Below are positions 1 through 5,256 of a DNA stretch of 5,256 nt, piece by piece. A model generated the notes under the pieces. The model did no database searches and was not told the origin of the DNA. It was given only the letters and a program-made list of their open reading frames with translations. The stretch spans positions 1-5,256 of the forward strand of contig CAMHGU010000158.1 of NCBI GenBank assembly GCA_946184715.1, given 5' to 3'. Source of the DNA: an uncultured bacterium (GTDB taxonomy: Bacteria > Bacteroidota > Bacteroidia > Bacteroidales > Muribaculaceae). Both the position numbers and the translations under genes were made by a program. Within the stretch, counting starts at the first letter, position 1, and each line of letters begins with the position of its first letter.

Positions 1-36
1 ATTAGTGGCAGTTAGTTCCTATAGCTTCTCGTGAGG

Positions 37-2832
37 TCAGCGGGCCACTTTGCGGCCGTCGATGATGTAGATGCCGTGGGGCAGGGTGGTGATGTCGGTG
101 TCGTCGGGGAGACGGCGCCCGTCGATGGTGTAGATGCCGCGGCGGGCCTGCGGCGATTGCCCTACGGTGATGGCCTCTTCGCCCGTTATCTTGTTGAACT
201 TGCCCGAGAGGAGCTTGTAATTCTTGGTGTAGTAATCCTCGAGGTAGGTGACGGTGTCGAAGAAGTCGAGGCTGAGCTCCACAGGGTTGCCGTTCCACTT
301 GTCGTATTCGCGCTGCCAAGCACCGGAGTCGATGAAGAGGCGGGCATAGGCTTCGATGCGGTCGAACACCTCGTCCTTGGAGAGGGTGCTGCGCTTGAGC
401 TCGCGCCAGCGCATCTCGGTAAACTCGTTGAAGGAGTCGATGTCGCCCTTCATCAGGCGGCTATAGGGCTGCAGCATATTGTAGCGGCTGATCTCGGTCG
501 AGGTGATGGCTCGCGAGCCGTCCCAGTTGATGCCCATCGAGGCGTCGCAGTCCCAGATGGTGATGAGATAGCGGTGGCCTTCGTTGATGTTGGGTGTGGA
601 GAGGAAGGTGTTCTTGTAGCCGTTGTCTTTGATGTCGAGGGCGTAGTTGAGCACCAGCCAATCGATGAGGTTGTCGGTATAGAACCACTCTTGATATTGG
701 CTGCGGAAATCTTCGTCGATGGCTTTGTTGCAGAAGTCGATTACGTCCATCAGCGGCTTCCAGGCGGCGAGGCCGGGGTAGTCGTCGGGGTACTGCAGCT
801 CCCATCCGCACCATTTGTCGGTGTCTACGTCGGCCTTAGCGTCGTAGCGGGTGAGCCAGATGGCCGCTTGGTTCCATTCGTTGCCTTTGTAGAGCACCCC
901 GTTGATGGCCACTTCGCCATCGGTCTCTTTGGCCTTCTTGAGGTTGAGGAGCTTGCGGTCGATTTTGTCGGTGAGGCAGTAGAGTCCGTGGTAGGACCCG
1001 TTGATAAACACTTCGACGTATTGGCCGAGGGTGCCGTTGCGGTTGTCGAATTTGGTGTCGTAGGGGGTGCGGCTTATGTCGTTCCAGATGTCGAAGCACA
1101 GGCGGTTGCGCATCCGGGCGTTGTCCATAGCCATAGCGTCGAGAATCCAGCTGTTCTCTTCGCGTATCCCCATTATGTTGGCGTCGAGGTCGTCGCTATA
1201 GTCGTCGGTGTAGAGCTTCACGGCGAAGTTCTTCTTGTCGTAGCGTTGGGAGGTGCCGCCGCGGTAGCGGAGCTTGCAGGCGTAGTTGACGAGCTCGCTG
1301 TCCTCGGTTCGCGCTTGATAGTCGGCAATCTCGATGCGAGCGGGCACGTAGTTGTAGCGGTTGCAGTCGTCGATTTCGGGGATGATGATATTCACCAGCG
1401 GTAGCGACGAGGCCGTGAGGTCGGCGCGCATCAGGTCGTATTGAGTGGGCGCGCCGGGCAGCGTGCCGGTGTATTTGTACACGCGGTTCATCTCGTTGTA
1501 GTTCAGCTGATACCAGCTGCGTATCTGGTCGAGCTCTTCGCTGAGGTCGGTGGGGAGGGCTACGGGGTTGTCGTTCCAGCGGGCGCGCTCGCGCTCCCAA
1601 GCGCCCGATTCGGTAAGCCGTGTGGCGTAGGCCGTAAAGCGCGCCGACACGTTGGAGGGAAGGAAGATAGTGTTGCGCAGGCTCACCCATCGCAGGGCGA
1701 TGCTGTCGGGGTAGCTGGAGAGCCCGTCGTGATACAGACGATTGAAGGGGCGGGTCTCGCTCCAGCGGTTGTCGGCGGAGAACAGATTGGGGGAGATGGT
1801 GCCGGCGTAGTTGCGCCCGAAGGAGGCCTCGATATTATCGACAGTGATGAGCAGCCGGTGACCCTCGGCGAGGTCGGGGGTGCTCAGGTAGGTGTTGACG
1901 TAGCCGGTGTTGTGGTAGTAGAGCGCGTCGCTGAAGAGCTGGTAGTCGATGAGGTTGCGGCGGTCGAACCACGTGCGCCAATTTAGGCGGAAGGCGTTGT
2001 TGTCGCTGTTCTTGACGAAGTTGACCACGTCACGTATCGGCTGCCAGTGGGCGTATTTGATACTTGCGGGCGCGCCTTCGAGGTGCCAGCCGTTCCAGTC
2101 GGCCGAGGCCGACGATTGTGAGGAGTCGTACGATTTCAGCCGTGTGCCGTCACACCACTTTTCGCCGTGGTACAGGCGGCCCGAGGTATTGGCATCGGGG
2201 TCGTCTTTGATGCCGAGCAGTTGGGTGTCAATGTGGTCGTTGAGGCAGAACAGGCCGTAATAGGTGCCGTTGATGAATACCTCCACGTGCTCGCCCACGG
2301 TGCCGTTGCGGCGCCCGAAGGGCGTGTCGTAGGGCGTGAGGCTGAGGTCGTTCCAGATGTCGAAGCCCACGCGGTTGCGCATGCGGGCCACATCGGCGGC
2401 CATGGCGTCGAGCGTCCACCCCGATGCCTCGCGCAGCCCCAGCAGGTTGATGCCGGTGGCGGGCTGGTCGTCGTCGCCCAGAAGCTCCAGGGCTATCGAC
2501 TTCTTCTCATAGTCGATGTAGGTGGGCGCTATGGCCTTGACGCGGCATTTTACGCTTATCTCGGTAGAGCCTTCCACGGTGCGCGCCTTGTAGTCGGCAA
2601 CGCTCAGCGTGCCGGTGGCGTAGGCCTCGGTGGTCAACGCCTCCTCGGTGACGATATTAAGGAGCGGCAGCGAGCTGACAGTCAGCGCATCGCGCAGCTC
2701 TTCGTAGGAGGGCAGCACCGGAGGCTCGGGCAGCACGGTGGGGTCGGGCTCGTCTTGTGCCGTAAGGGTCAGGAGTGGCAGCAGGAGCAACGATGTCAAA
2801 ACTATGACTTTCAGCTTATCGGGGTAGGGCAT
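37..2832 (-). CDS. Secreted tandem CotH-kinase-like protein (N-terminal pseudokinase module, C-terminal apparently intact module)
   Basis: This 931-residue protein probably acts outside the cytoplasm as an atypical CotH-type protein kinase; no substrate can be read from the sequence. Residues 1-25 form a Sec signal peptide (K6 and K8, then a Leu-rich core, LTA|Q cleavage) with no lipobox. A Pro-rich linker (28-41) leads into two homologous modules, about 42-455 and 462-884, related in register at an offset of 423 residues in the central part (for example DIWND at 158 and 581). Module 2 has an RGGTS loop (524-528), paired lysines K533/K534, D736xxxxN741 resembling the kinase catalytic loop, and D761xD763 resembling the metal-binding motif. 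Module 1 keeps K110/K111 but lacks RGGTS and has N308, N333 and E335 at the equivalent acidic positions. The last 35 residues (GIYTIDGRRL to GIYIIDGRKV) resemble a short Bacteroidota C-terminal sorting-type tail. The ATG at 2832 is chosen because it gives the signal peptide; no clear Shine-Dalgarno is present. The CotH assignment rests on remembered family motifs, not a search. Confidence 0.85.
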   Translation of the reverse strand: MPYPDKLKVIVLTSLLLLPLLTLTAQDEPDPTVLPEPPVLPSYEELRDALTVSSLPLLNIVTEEALTTEAYATGTLSVADYKARTVEGSTEISVKCRVKAIAPTYIDYEKKSIALELLGDDDQPATGINLLGLREASGWTLDAMAADVARMRNRVGFDIWNDLSLTPYDTPFGRRNGTVGEHVEVFINGTYYGLFCLNDHIDTQLLGIKDDPDANTSGRLYHGEKWCDGTRLKSYDSSQSSASADWNGWHLEGAPASIKYAHWQPIRDVVNFVKNSDNNAFRLNWRTWFDRRNLIDYQLFSDALYYHNTGYVNTYLSTPDLAEGHRLLITVDNIEASFGRNYAGTISPNLFSADNRWSETRPFNRLYHDGLSSYPDSIALRWVSLRNTIFLPSNVSARFTAYATRLTESGAWERERARWNDNPVALPTDLSEELDQIRSWYQLNYNEMNRVYKYTGTLPGAPTQYDLMRADLTASSLPLVNIIIPEIDDCNRYNYVPARIEIADYQARTEDSELVNYACKLRYRGGTSQRYDKKNFAVKLYTDDYSDDLDANIMGIREENSWILDAMAMDNARMRNRLCFDIWNDISRTPYDTKFDNRNGTLGQYVEVFINGSYHGLYCLTDKIDRKLLNLKKAKETDGEVAINGVLYKGNEWNQAAIWLTRYDAKADVDTDKWCGWELQYPDDYPGLAAWKPLMDVIDFCNKAIDEDFRSQYQEWFYTDNLIDWLVLNYALDIKDNGYKNTFLSTPNINEGHRYLITIWDCDASMGINWDGSRAITSTEISRYNMLQPYSRLMKGDIDSFNEFTEMRWRELKRSTLSKDEVFDRIEAYARLFIDSGAWQREYDKWNGNPVELSLDFFDTVTYLEDYYTKNYKLLSGKFNKITGEEAITVGQSPQARRGIYTIDGRRLPDDTDITTLPHGIYIIDGRKVAR
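181..1449 (-). repeat. Module 2 of the internal duplication (apparently catalytic CotH-like domain)
   Basis: This is the C-terminal copy, residues about 462-884. It keeps RGGTS (524-528), K533/K534, ARMRNR (572-577), D736 with N741 five residues later (the spacing of the protein-kinase HRDxxxxN loop), and D761xD763 followed by ASMG. The D736 codon is at 625-627. Spacing and order fit CotH-family kinases; assignment of each residue to a catalytic role is inference. Confidence 0.75.
1468..2709 (-). repeat. Module 1 of the internal duplication (degenerate CotH-like domain)
   Basis: This is the N-terminal copy of the protein-level duplication, residues about 42-455. Matching landmarks in both copies are SSLPL, a KK pair, LDAMA, ARMRNR, DIWND, EVFING, a G-Y-N-T-LSTP segment, EGHR-LIT, ASxG and SGAW. 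The RGGTS loop of the other copy is absent. The predicted catalytic Asp is N308 (codon 1909-1911), and the two predicted metal-site Asp residues are N333 and E335 (codons 1834-1836 and 1828-1830). Those substitutions suggest loss of phosphotransfer while the fold is kept. Confidence 0.75.
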
Positions 2833-2893
2833 ATCGTCGTTGAAATTATCTGATTATTAGTGAATTGTAGTTGATAGGGGAGATTATAGGCTG

Positions 2894-2923
2894 CAAAGTT
2901 ACGTAAAAATCTGTAATTTACAG
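2894..2923 (-). promoter_or_regulatory. Bacteroidota-type promoter for the tandem CotH gene
   Basis: On the minus strand TAACTTTG (2894-2901) matches the Bacteroidota -7 consensus TAnnTTTG exactly. A CTG (2921-2923) lies 19 nt upstream as a weak -33 element. The motif is about 60 bp before the ATG, which gives a predicted leader of roughly 55 nt. The CotH gene can therefore be transcribed independently of tdk, although they share a strand. Confidence 0.65.
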
Positions 2924-2944
2924 CCATTCCGCCCCGCAAAGTCG

Positions 2945-2978
2945 TTTGCTATTCCAGCTCCGTGGATGTGTAAATTTG
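2945..2978 (+). promoter_or_regulatory. Possible orphan plus-strand promoter
   Basis: TTTG (2945-2948), a 22 nt spacer and TAAATTTG (2971-2978) match both halves of the Bacteroidota promoter consensus. No plus-strand gene begins until 3996, so a transcript from here would cross the intergenic region and run antisense into the 3' end of tdk. The motif is short and the region is AT-rich, so a chance match is quite possible. Confidence 0.3.
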
Positions 2979-3008
2979 TAATTAAAATGAACAATTTTCG
3001 CCGGCAGG

Positions 3009-3020
3009 GTGCTTAAGCAC
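3009..3020. repeat. 12 bp perfect palindrome
   Basis: GTGCTTAAGCAC is its own reverse complement. An adjoining dyad AAGC-AC-GCTT (3015-3024) overlaps it, so AAGC/GCTT half-sites recur. There is no T-run on either side, so it does not look like a terminator; a protein-binding site is possible but unproven. Confidence 0.4.
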
Positions 3021-3125
3021 GCTTGCGCATTGAAAATATTCTATCTATAATTCAAGTTTGTTCTTTGTCAGGAGCTTAATGGCGTTAATCTCGTAGTCTC
3101 TATTTGAGATTTAGGTTCAGGAGGC

Positions 3126-3749
3126 TTATTCAAACTGGAGGGCGTCGCGCTGGGCGGCGGTGGCGCGGCGCTCGCGCCAGCAGCGGCGGCACAGAGCCAC
3201 GTATTTGTCGTCGCCGCCTATCTCCACCTGGGCGCCGTCGGTGACGATGTTGCCGTAGTGGTCGATGCGGGCGTTGATGATTGTCTTGCGGCCGCAGGAG
3301 CAGGTAGACTTCACTTCATCGATGGTGTCGGCTATCTCGAAGAGGCGCTTTGAGCCTTCAAACATATTGGATTGGAAATCGGTGCGCAGCCCGTAGCAGA
3401 TGACGTTGCAGCCGTAATCGTCAACCAGGCGCGACAGCTGGTCGATCTGCACGGCGGCCAGGAACTGAGCCTCGTCGATGAGAATCCACTCCTTGATGCG
3501 CCCCGACGTGCGAAACAGCTCGGTAAGCATGGCGTAGAGGTCGGTGTCGGGGTGAATCCAAGTGCAGCGCCGCTCGATGCCTATGCGCGAGCGTATCACG
3601 TTGTCGTTCTCGCGATTGTCGATGATAGGTTTCATACACATATACTCCATACCGCGCTCCTCGAAGTTGTAGGCCGTGGTGAGAAGCAGGGCGGTCTTGG
3701 CCGAGCCCATAGTGCCGTATCTGAAATAGAGTTTGCCGCGTCGTTCCAT
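3126..3749 (-). CDS. tdk: Thymidine kinase, type II
   Basis: Cytoplasmic thymidine kinase phosphorylates thymidine to dTMP with ATP in the pyrimidine salvage pathway. The 207-residue length fits the bacterial type II family, which is about 200 residues. Visible motifs in order are the P-loop GTMGSAKT (12-19), a KPxxDxR segment (40-46), the Walker B-like LIDEAQF (90-96) with the predicted catalytic base E93, the YGLRTDFQ segment (119-126), and a structural zinc site formed by C150, C152, C187 and C190. All key residues are present, so the enzyme should be active. The ATG at 3749 is supported by an AAGGAAA stretch about 8-9 nt upstream and by the normal position of the P-loop close to the N-terminus. 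The gene is divergent from the unknown-protein/gpx pair and has its own promoter. Confidence 0.97.
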   Translation of the reverse strand: MERRGKLYFRYGTMGSAKTALLLTTAYNFEERGMEYMCMKPIIDNRENDNVIRSRIGIERRCTWIHPDTDLYAMLTELFRTSGRIKEWILIDEAQFLAAVQIDQLSRLVDDYGCNVICYGLRTDFQSNMFEGSKRLFEIADTIDEVKSTCSCGRKTIINARIDHYGNIVTDGAQVEIGGDDKYVALCRRCWRERRATAAQRDALQFE

Positions 3750-3788
3750 ATTGCGATTTCCTTATAATTATTCGTTGATGATTATGCC

Positions 3789-3802
3789 CCGCCTTGTGGC
3801 GG
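3789..3802 (-). promoter_or_regulatory. Hairpin in the tdk mRNA leader
   Basis: On the minus strand CCGCC-ACAA-GGCGG can form a five-pair all-GC stem with a four-base loop. It would begin within a few nucleotides of the predicted tdk transcription start and well before the ribosome binding site. A 5' stem of this kind could stabilise the mRNA; no known riboswitch was recognised. Confidence 0.4.
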
Positions 3803-3813
3803 CAATGCAAAGA

Positions 3814-3821
3814 CAAAGTTA
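3814..3821 (-). promoter_or_regulatory. Bacteroidota-type -7 element for tdk
   Basis: The minus-strand TAACTTTG is identical to the element before the CotH-like gene and matches TAnnTTTG. It lies 65 bp from the tdk ATG, predicting a leader of about 58 nt. No good -33 TTG is seen at the usual 19-22 nt spacing, so recognition may be weak or assisted by another factor. Confidence 0.6.
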
Positions 3822-3884
3822 ATAATTTGCGGCTCAATAAGCGGTAGCATCGCGGCAAAAGTTATTAACAAGCTCCGCGACGGT

Positions 3885-3904
3885 GCCGGATATGGCATAT
3901 CGGC
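3885..3904. repeat. Inverted repeat in the divergent tdk / unknown-gene region
   Basis: GATATG-G-CATATC (3889-3901) is a perfect six-base dyad around one base. It is extended by GCC (3885-3887) and GGC (3902-3904) if one G is bulged. It lies between the two divergent promoters, about 34 bp from the plus-strand -33 element, where an operator could affect either unit. There is no direct evidence that a protein binds it. Confidence 0.35.
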
Positions 3905-3937
3905 GGCAGGCGCAGCCCTAAATTTTGGCCTAATCAG

Positions 3938-3969
3938 TTGGCGACAAAGCCGGTAAATTAGTATATTTG
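3938..3969 (+). promoter_or_regulatory. Bacteroidota-type promoter for the unknown-protein/gpx unit
   Basis: TTG (3938-3940), a 21 nt spacer and TATATTTG (3962-3969) match the Bacteroidota -33/-7 pattern. The ATG at 3996 is only 26 nt beyond the -7 box, so the leader should be about 20 nt and has little room for regulation. This is the best-formed promoter in the window. Confidence 0.75.
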
Positions 3970-3995
3970 CAAAAGCAACTGTAAATGACGATGAT

Positions 3996-4607
3996 ATGAA
4001 ACGAAATGCTATCGTAATGATTTTGGCACTGGCGGCTATGACCGCGATGGCCCACGACGTTCTCAAAGTGAACTACTCGGGTACTCGCCCTTCGATAATC
4101 GACTTCGCCTGGGCCTTCCTCTTCACGCCCGATGATGAGGAGGACGAGTGTGATGGCGAAGCCACCGGCGGCATTATGGACGCCCTGGAGCGGTATCGCC
4201 GCGGCGAAGCGCAAGACGAATACGCCACGCTACTCGTCGATGAGCGCAACGGCTTCATTCGCTACGAGTGGCGCTACCCCGATGACAATATTCTCTCCGT
4301 CATCGAGATGTGCTACTGGAATGAGGCCGACGGCAAGCACAAGCTCTTTGTGTGCAGCCGATGGTTCTACAAGAACGGTAAGCCCTCGCTCGGGCAGTAC
4401 GATGGAATCACATTCTACCGCTACACCAACGCCACCAAGAGTATGACAATGTGTGAAGCCCCGGGCTTCGAGGTGCAATATTACGATACCACCTATTCGC
4501 TGCCGCGCTCCGGCAAGGACATCATTATGACTAAATGGGACCAAGACGGCCGCGCCACCGAGCACATCCTCCACTGGAACGGCCACCGCTTCAACTTGAA
4601 GAAATAA
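3996..4607 (+). CDS. Unrecognised secreted protein
   Basis: This 203-residue protein is not assigned to a named family. Residues 1-19 form a clear Sec signal peptide (K2, R3, hydrophobic core, AMA|HD cleavage), with no lipobox cysteine, so it is predicted to be periplasmic or released. The mature part has an acidic run DDEEDECDGE (46-55), then a stretch rich in aromatic and charged residues (about 85-148, including YEWRY, EMCYWNEADGKHK and ITFYRY) that suggests beta-strands and hairpins. C52, C106, C120 and C153 could form disulfides after export. The ATG at 3996 is the first in-frame start that yields the signal peptide; upstream ATGs at 3985 and 3991 hit a TGA at once. It lies directly behind a good promoter and 13 bp before gpx, so the two are probably co-transcribed. 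That neighbourhood alone does not justify an antioxidant role. Similar uncharacterised proteins may occur in other Bacteroidales, but I could not check. Confidence 0.9.
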   Translation: MKRNAIVMILALAAMTAMAHDVLKVNYSGTRPSIIDFAWAFLFTPDDEEDECDGEATGGIMDALERYRRGEAQDEYATLLVDERNGFIRYEWRYPDDNILSVIEMCYWNEADGKHKLFVCSRWFYKNGKPSLGQYDGITFYRYTNATKSMTMCEAPGFEVQYYDTTYSLPRSGKDIIMTKWDQDGRATEHILHWNGHRFNLKK

Positions 4608-4620
4608 CATTATATATAGT

Positions 4621-5106
4621 ATGGCAACAATCTACGATTTCAAAGCTGTCACAAGCAAAGGCGCGGAGCTCGACTTCGCCCAATTCCGCGGCAAGGTGCT
4701 GCTCATCGTCAACACCGCGAGCAAGTGCGGCTTCACCCCGCAATTCCAGGGGCTCGAAGAGCTCAATCAGCGCTATAAGGAGCGCGGCCTCGTGGTCATC
4801 GGATTCCCCTGCAACCAGTTTGCCCACCAGGACCCGGGCACCGACAGCGAGATTGAAGGCTTCTGCCAGCTCAACTACGGCGTCACCTTCCAGATAATGA
4901 AGAAGATCGACGTCAATGGCGACGGCGCTCACCCCATCTTCAAGTATCTCAAGAACGAGGCCAAAGGCATCCTCGGCAACGCTATCAAGTGGAACTTCAC
5001 CAAGTTCCTCATCAGCCGCGATGGCGCCACTATCAAGCGCTACGCCCCCACCACCGCCCCCGAGAAGCTCACTGCCGACATCGAGACCCTCCTCGCCGCC
5101 GAGTGA
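4621..5106 (+). CDS. gpx: Glutathione peroxidase family protein, probably thioredoxin-dependent
   Basis: The product reduces hydrogen peroxide or organic hydroperoxides in the cytoplasm. It has 161 residues, the normal length for small non-selenium members, and no signal peptide. Peroxidatic C36 lies in NTASKCGFTPQ, and the other members of the catalytic tetrad are Q70, W124 and N125 (the WNF motif). GFPCNQF (61-67) is the second family signature. C82 lies in FCQLNYGVTF, the position of the resolving cysteine in yeast Gpx3/Orp1 (C36/C82). Members of that type are known to be recycled by thioredoxin rather than glutathione, and this is the inference here. Position 36 is encoded by TGC, not TGA, so the enzyme is a cysteine and not a selenocysteine form. 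The start at 4621 follows the preceding gene by 13 bp with no obvious ribosome binding site, so operonic expression is likely. Confidence 0.95.
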   Translation: MATIYDFKAVTSKGAELDFAQFRGKVLLIVNTASKCGFTPQFQGLEELNQRYKERGLVVIGFPCNQFAHQDPGTDSEIEGFCQLNYGVTFQIMKKIDVNGDGAHPIFKYLKNEAKGILGNAIKWNFTKFLISRDGATIKRYAPTTAPEKLTADIETLLAAE

Positions 5107-5136
5107 CCCCTCGCCGCCGCGCTTTTGAATTACACA

Positions 5137-5174
5137 AGAAGCGTTGGGCACCGATTGTGATGCCCAACGCTTCT
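5137..5174. terminator. Strong hairpin terminator between gpx and tRNA-Pro
   Basis: The arms AGAAGCGTTGGGCA (5137-5150) and TGCCCAACGCTTCT (5161-5174) pair perfectly over 14 bp around a 10 nt loop. A T-rich tail (CTTATTCTATTTG) follows on the plus strand, so it should end the gpx transcript. On the minus strand the downstream sequence is less T-rich but includes TTGTGTAATTC, so it may also stop the convergent tRNA transcript. Confidence 0.85.
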
Positions 5175-5187
5175 CTTATTCTATTTG

Positions 5188-5256
5188 TCGGGGTGAAAGG
5201 ATTCGAACCTTCGACCCCCTGCTCCCAAAGCAGGTGCGCTAACCGGACTGCGCTAC
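5188..5256 (-). tRNA. tRNA-Pro (anticodon UGG), 5' end cut by the window edge
   Basis: The minus strand reads a tRNA from nucleotide 7 onward. It has the D-arm, an anticodon stem CCTGC/GCAGG around the loop TTTGGGA, with TGG at 5225-5227, and a T-arm GAAGG-TTCGAAT-CCTTT (one G-U pair). The 3' acceptor strand CACCCCG and discriminator A are at 5195-5188. CACCCCG predicts a 5' strand CGGGGTG, of which only the last G lies inside the window; six bases are missing. CCA is not encoded (CAAAT follows the discriminator), so it must be added after transcription. This tRNA reads CCN proline codons. Confidence 0.95.

Larger units (their letters stand above)
2833..3125. other. Intergenic region between the CotH-like gene and tdk
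   Basis: This 293 bp AT-richer stretch has no credible gene. It holds the CotH-gene promoter at its left end, a plus-strand promoter-like sequence (2945-2978), a perfect 12 bp palindrome GTGCTTAAGCAC (3009-3020) overlapped by a second AAGC-AC-GCTT dyad, and an imperfect direct repeat of TCAGGAG(G)CTTA (near 3068 and 3117). No convincing intrinsic terminator for tdk was found in it. Confidence 0.6.

Noticed and set aside
31..1404. A 457-codon open frame on the plus strand opposite the CotH gene
   Set aside because: It is antisense to a gene with clear domain motifs. Its Val/Gly/Ala-rich product has no recognisable motif and is explained by the GC-biased codon use of the real gene. The plus-strand frames at 1441-1986 and 2167-2853 are rejected for the same reason.
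37..2832. Naming the gene cotH or calling it a spore coat protein
   Set aside because: The kinase-like domain is named after Bacillus CotH, but nothing here suggests sporulation and Bacteroidales do not sporulate. The symbol would mislead.
3040..3125. Intrinsic terminator after tdk
   Set aside because: Only a weak TCTC-AAATA-GAGA dyad is present on the minus strand, with no T-run after it. Rho-dependent ending or read-through is as likely.
3068..3130. Imperfect direct repeat of TCAGGAG(G)CTTA flanking the tdk 3' end as insertion target duplication
   Set aside because: The copies differ, the intervening 40 bp contains no mobile-element sequence, and a chance repeat of this length is plausible.
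3854..3866. Second tdk promoter (minus-strand TAACTTTTG)
   Set aside because: It is one base off the TAnnTTTG spacing and lies farther from the gene than the exact match at 3814-3821.
4591..5151. A 186-codon minus-strand open frame opposite gpx
   Set aside because: It fully overlaps a gene with complete GPx catalytic motifs, starts inside the terminator hairpin and has a low-complexity product.

Overview
The window looks like chromosomal DNA of a GC-rich member of the Bacteroidales (Bacteroidota), possibly Muribaculaceae; the family-level guess is inference. Supporting signs are promoters of the Bacteroidota type (TAnnTTTG near -7) before three transcription units, weak or absent Shine-Dalgarno sequences, a short C-terminal tail of the 'GIYxIDGRRL...LPxGIYIIDGRKV' kind on a secreted protein, and a tRNA gene without an encoded CCA end.

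Layout. On the minus strand, 37-2832 encodes a 931-residue secreted protein built from two tandem CotH-kinase-like modules. Upstream of it on the same strand, after a gap of about 290 bp, lies a type II thymidine kinase gene (3126-3749). A 246 bp divergent region (3750-3995) separates tdk from a plus-strand pair: an unrecognised secreted protein (3996-4607) followed 13 bp later by a glutathione peroxidase family gene (4621-5106). A strong hairpin terminator (5137-5174) closes this pair and sits between it and a convergent tRNA-Pro(UGG) gene on the minus strand that runs off the right edge.

The genes do not form one obvious pathway. Thymidine kinase is nucleotide salvage, the peroxidase is hydroperoxide detoxification, and the CotH-like protein and the unknown protein are predicted to be exported. 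No mobile element, CRISPR array or phage gene is visible.

The most interesting item is the tandem CotH protein. Its C-terminal module keeps kinase-like catalytic and metal-binding positions (D736xxxxN741, D761xD763, an RGGTS loop), while the N-terminal module has lost them (N308, N333, E335, no RGGTS). It therefore reads as a secreted pseudokinase-kinase tandem. The intergenic regions also hold a possible orphan plus-strand promoter facing tdk, a palindrome cluster, and a hairpin at the predicted 5' end of the tdk mRNA.
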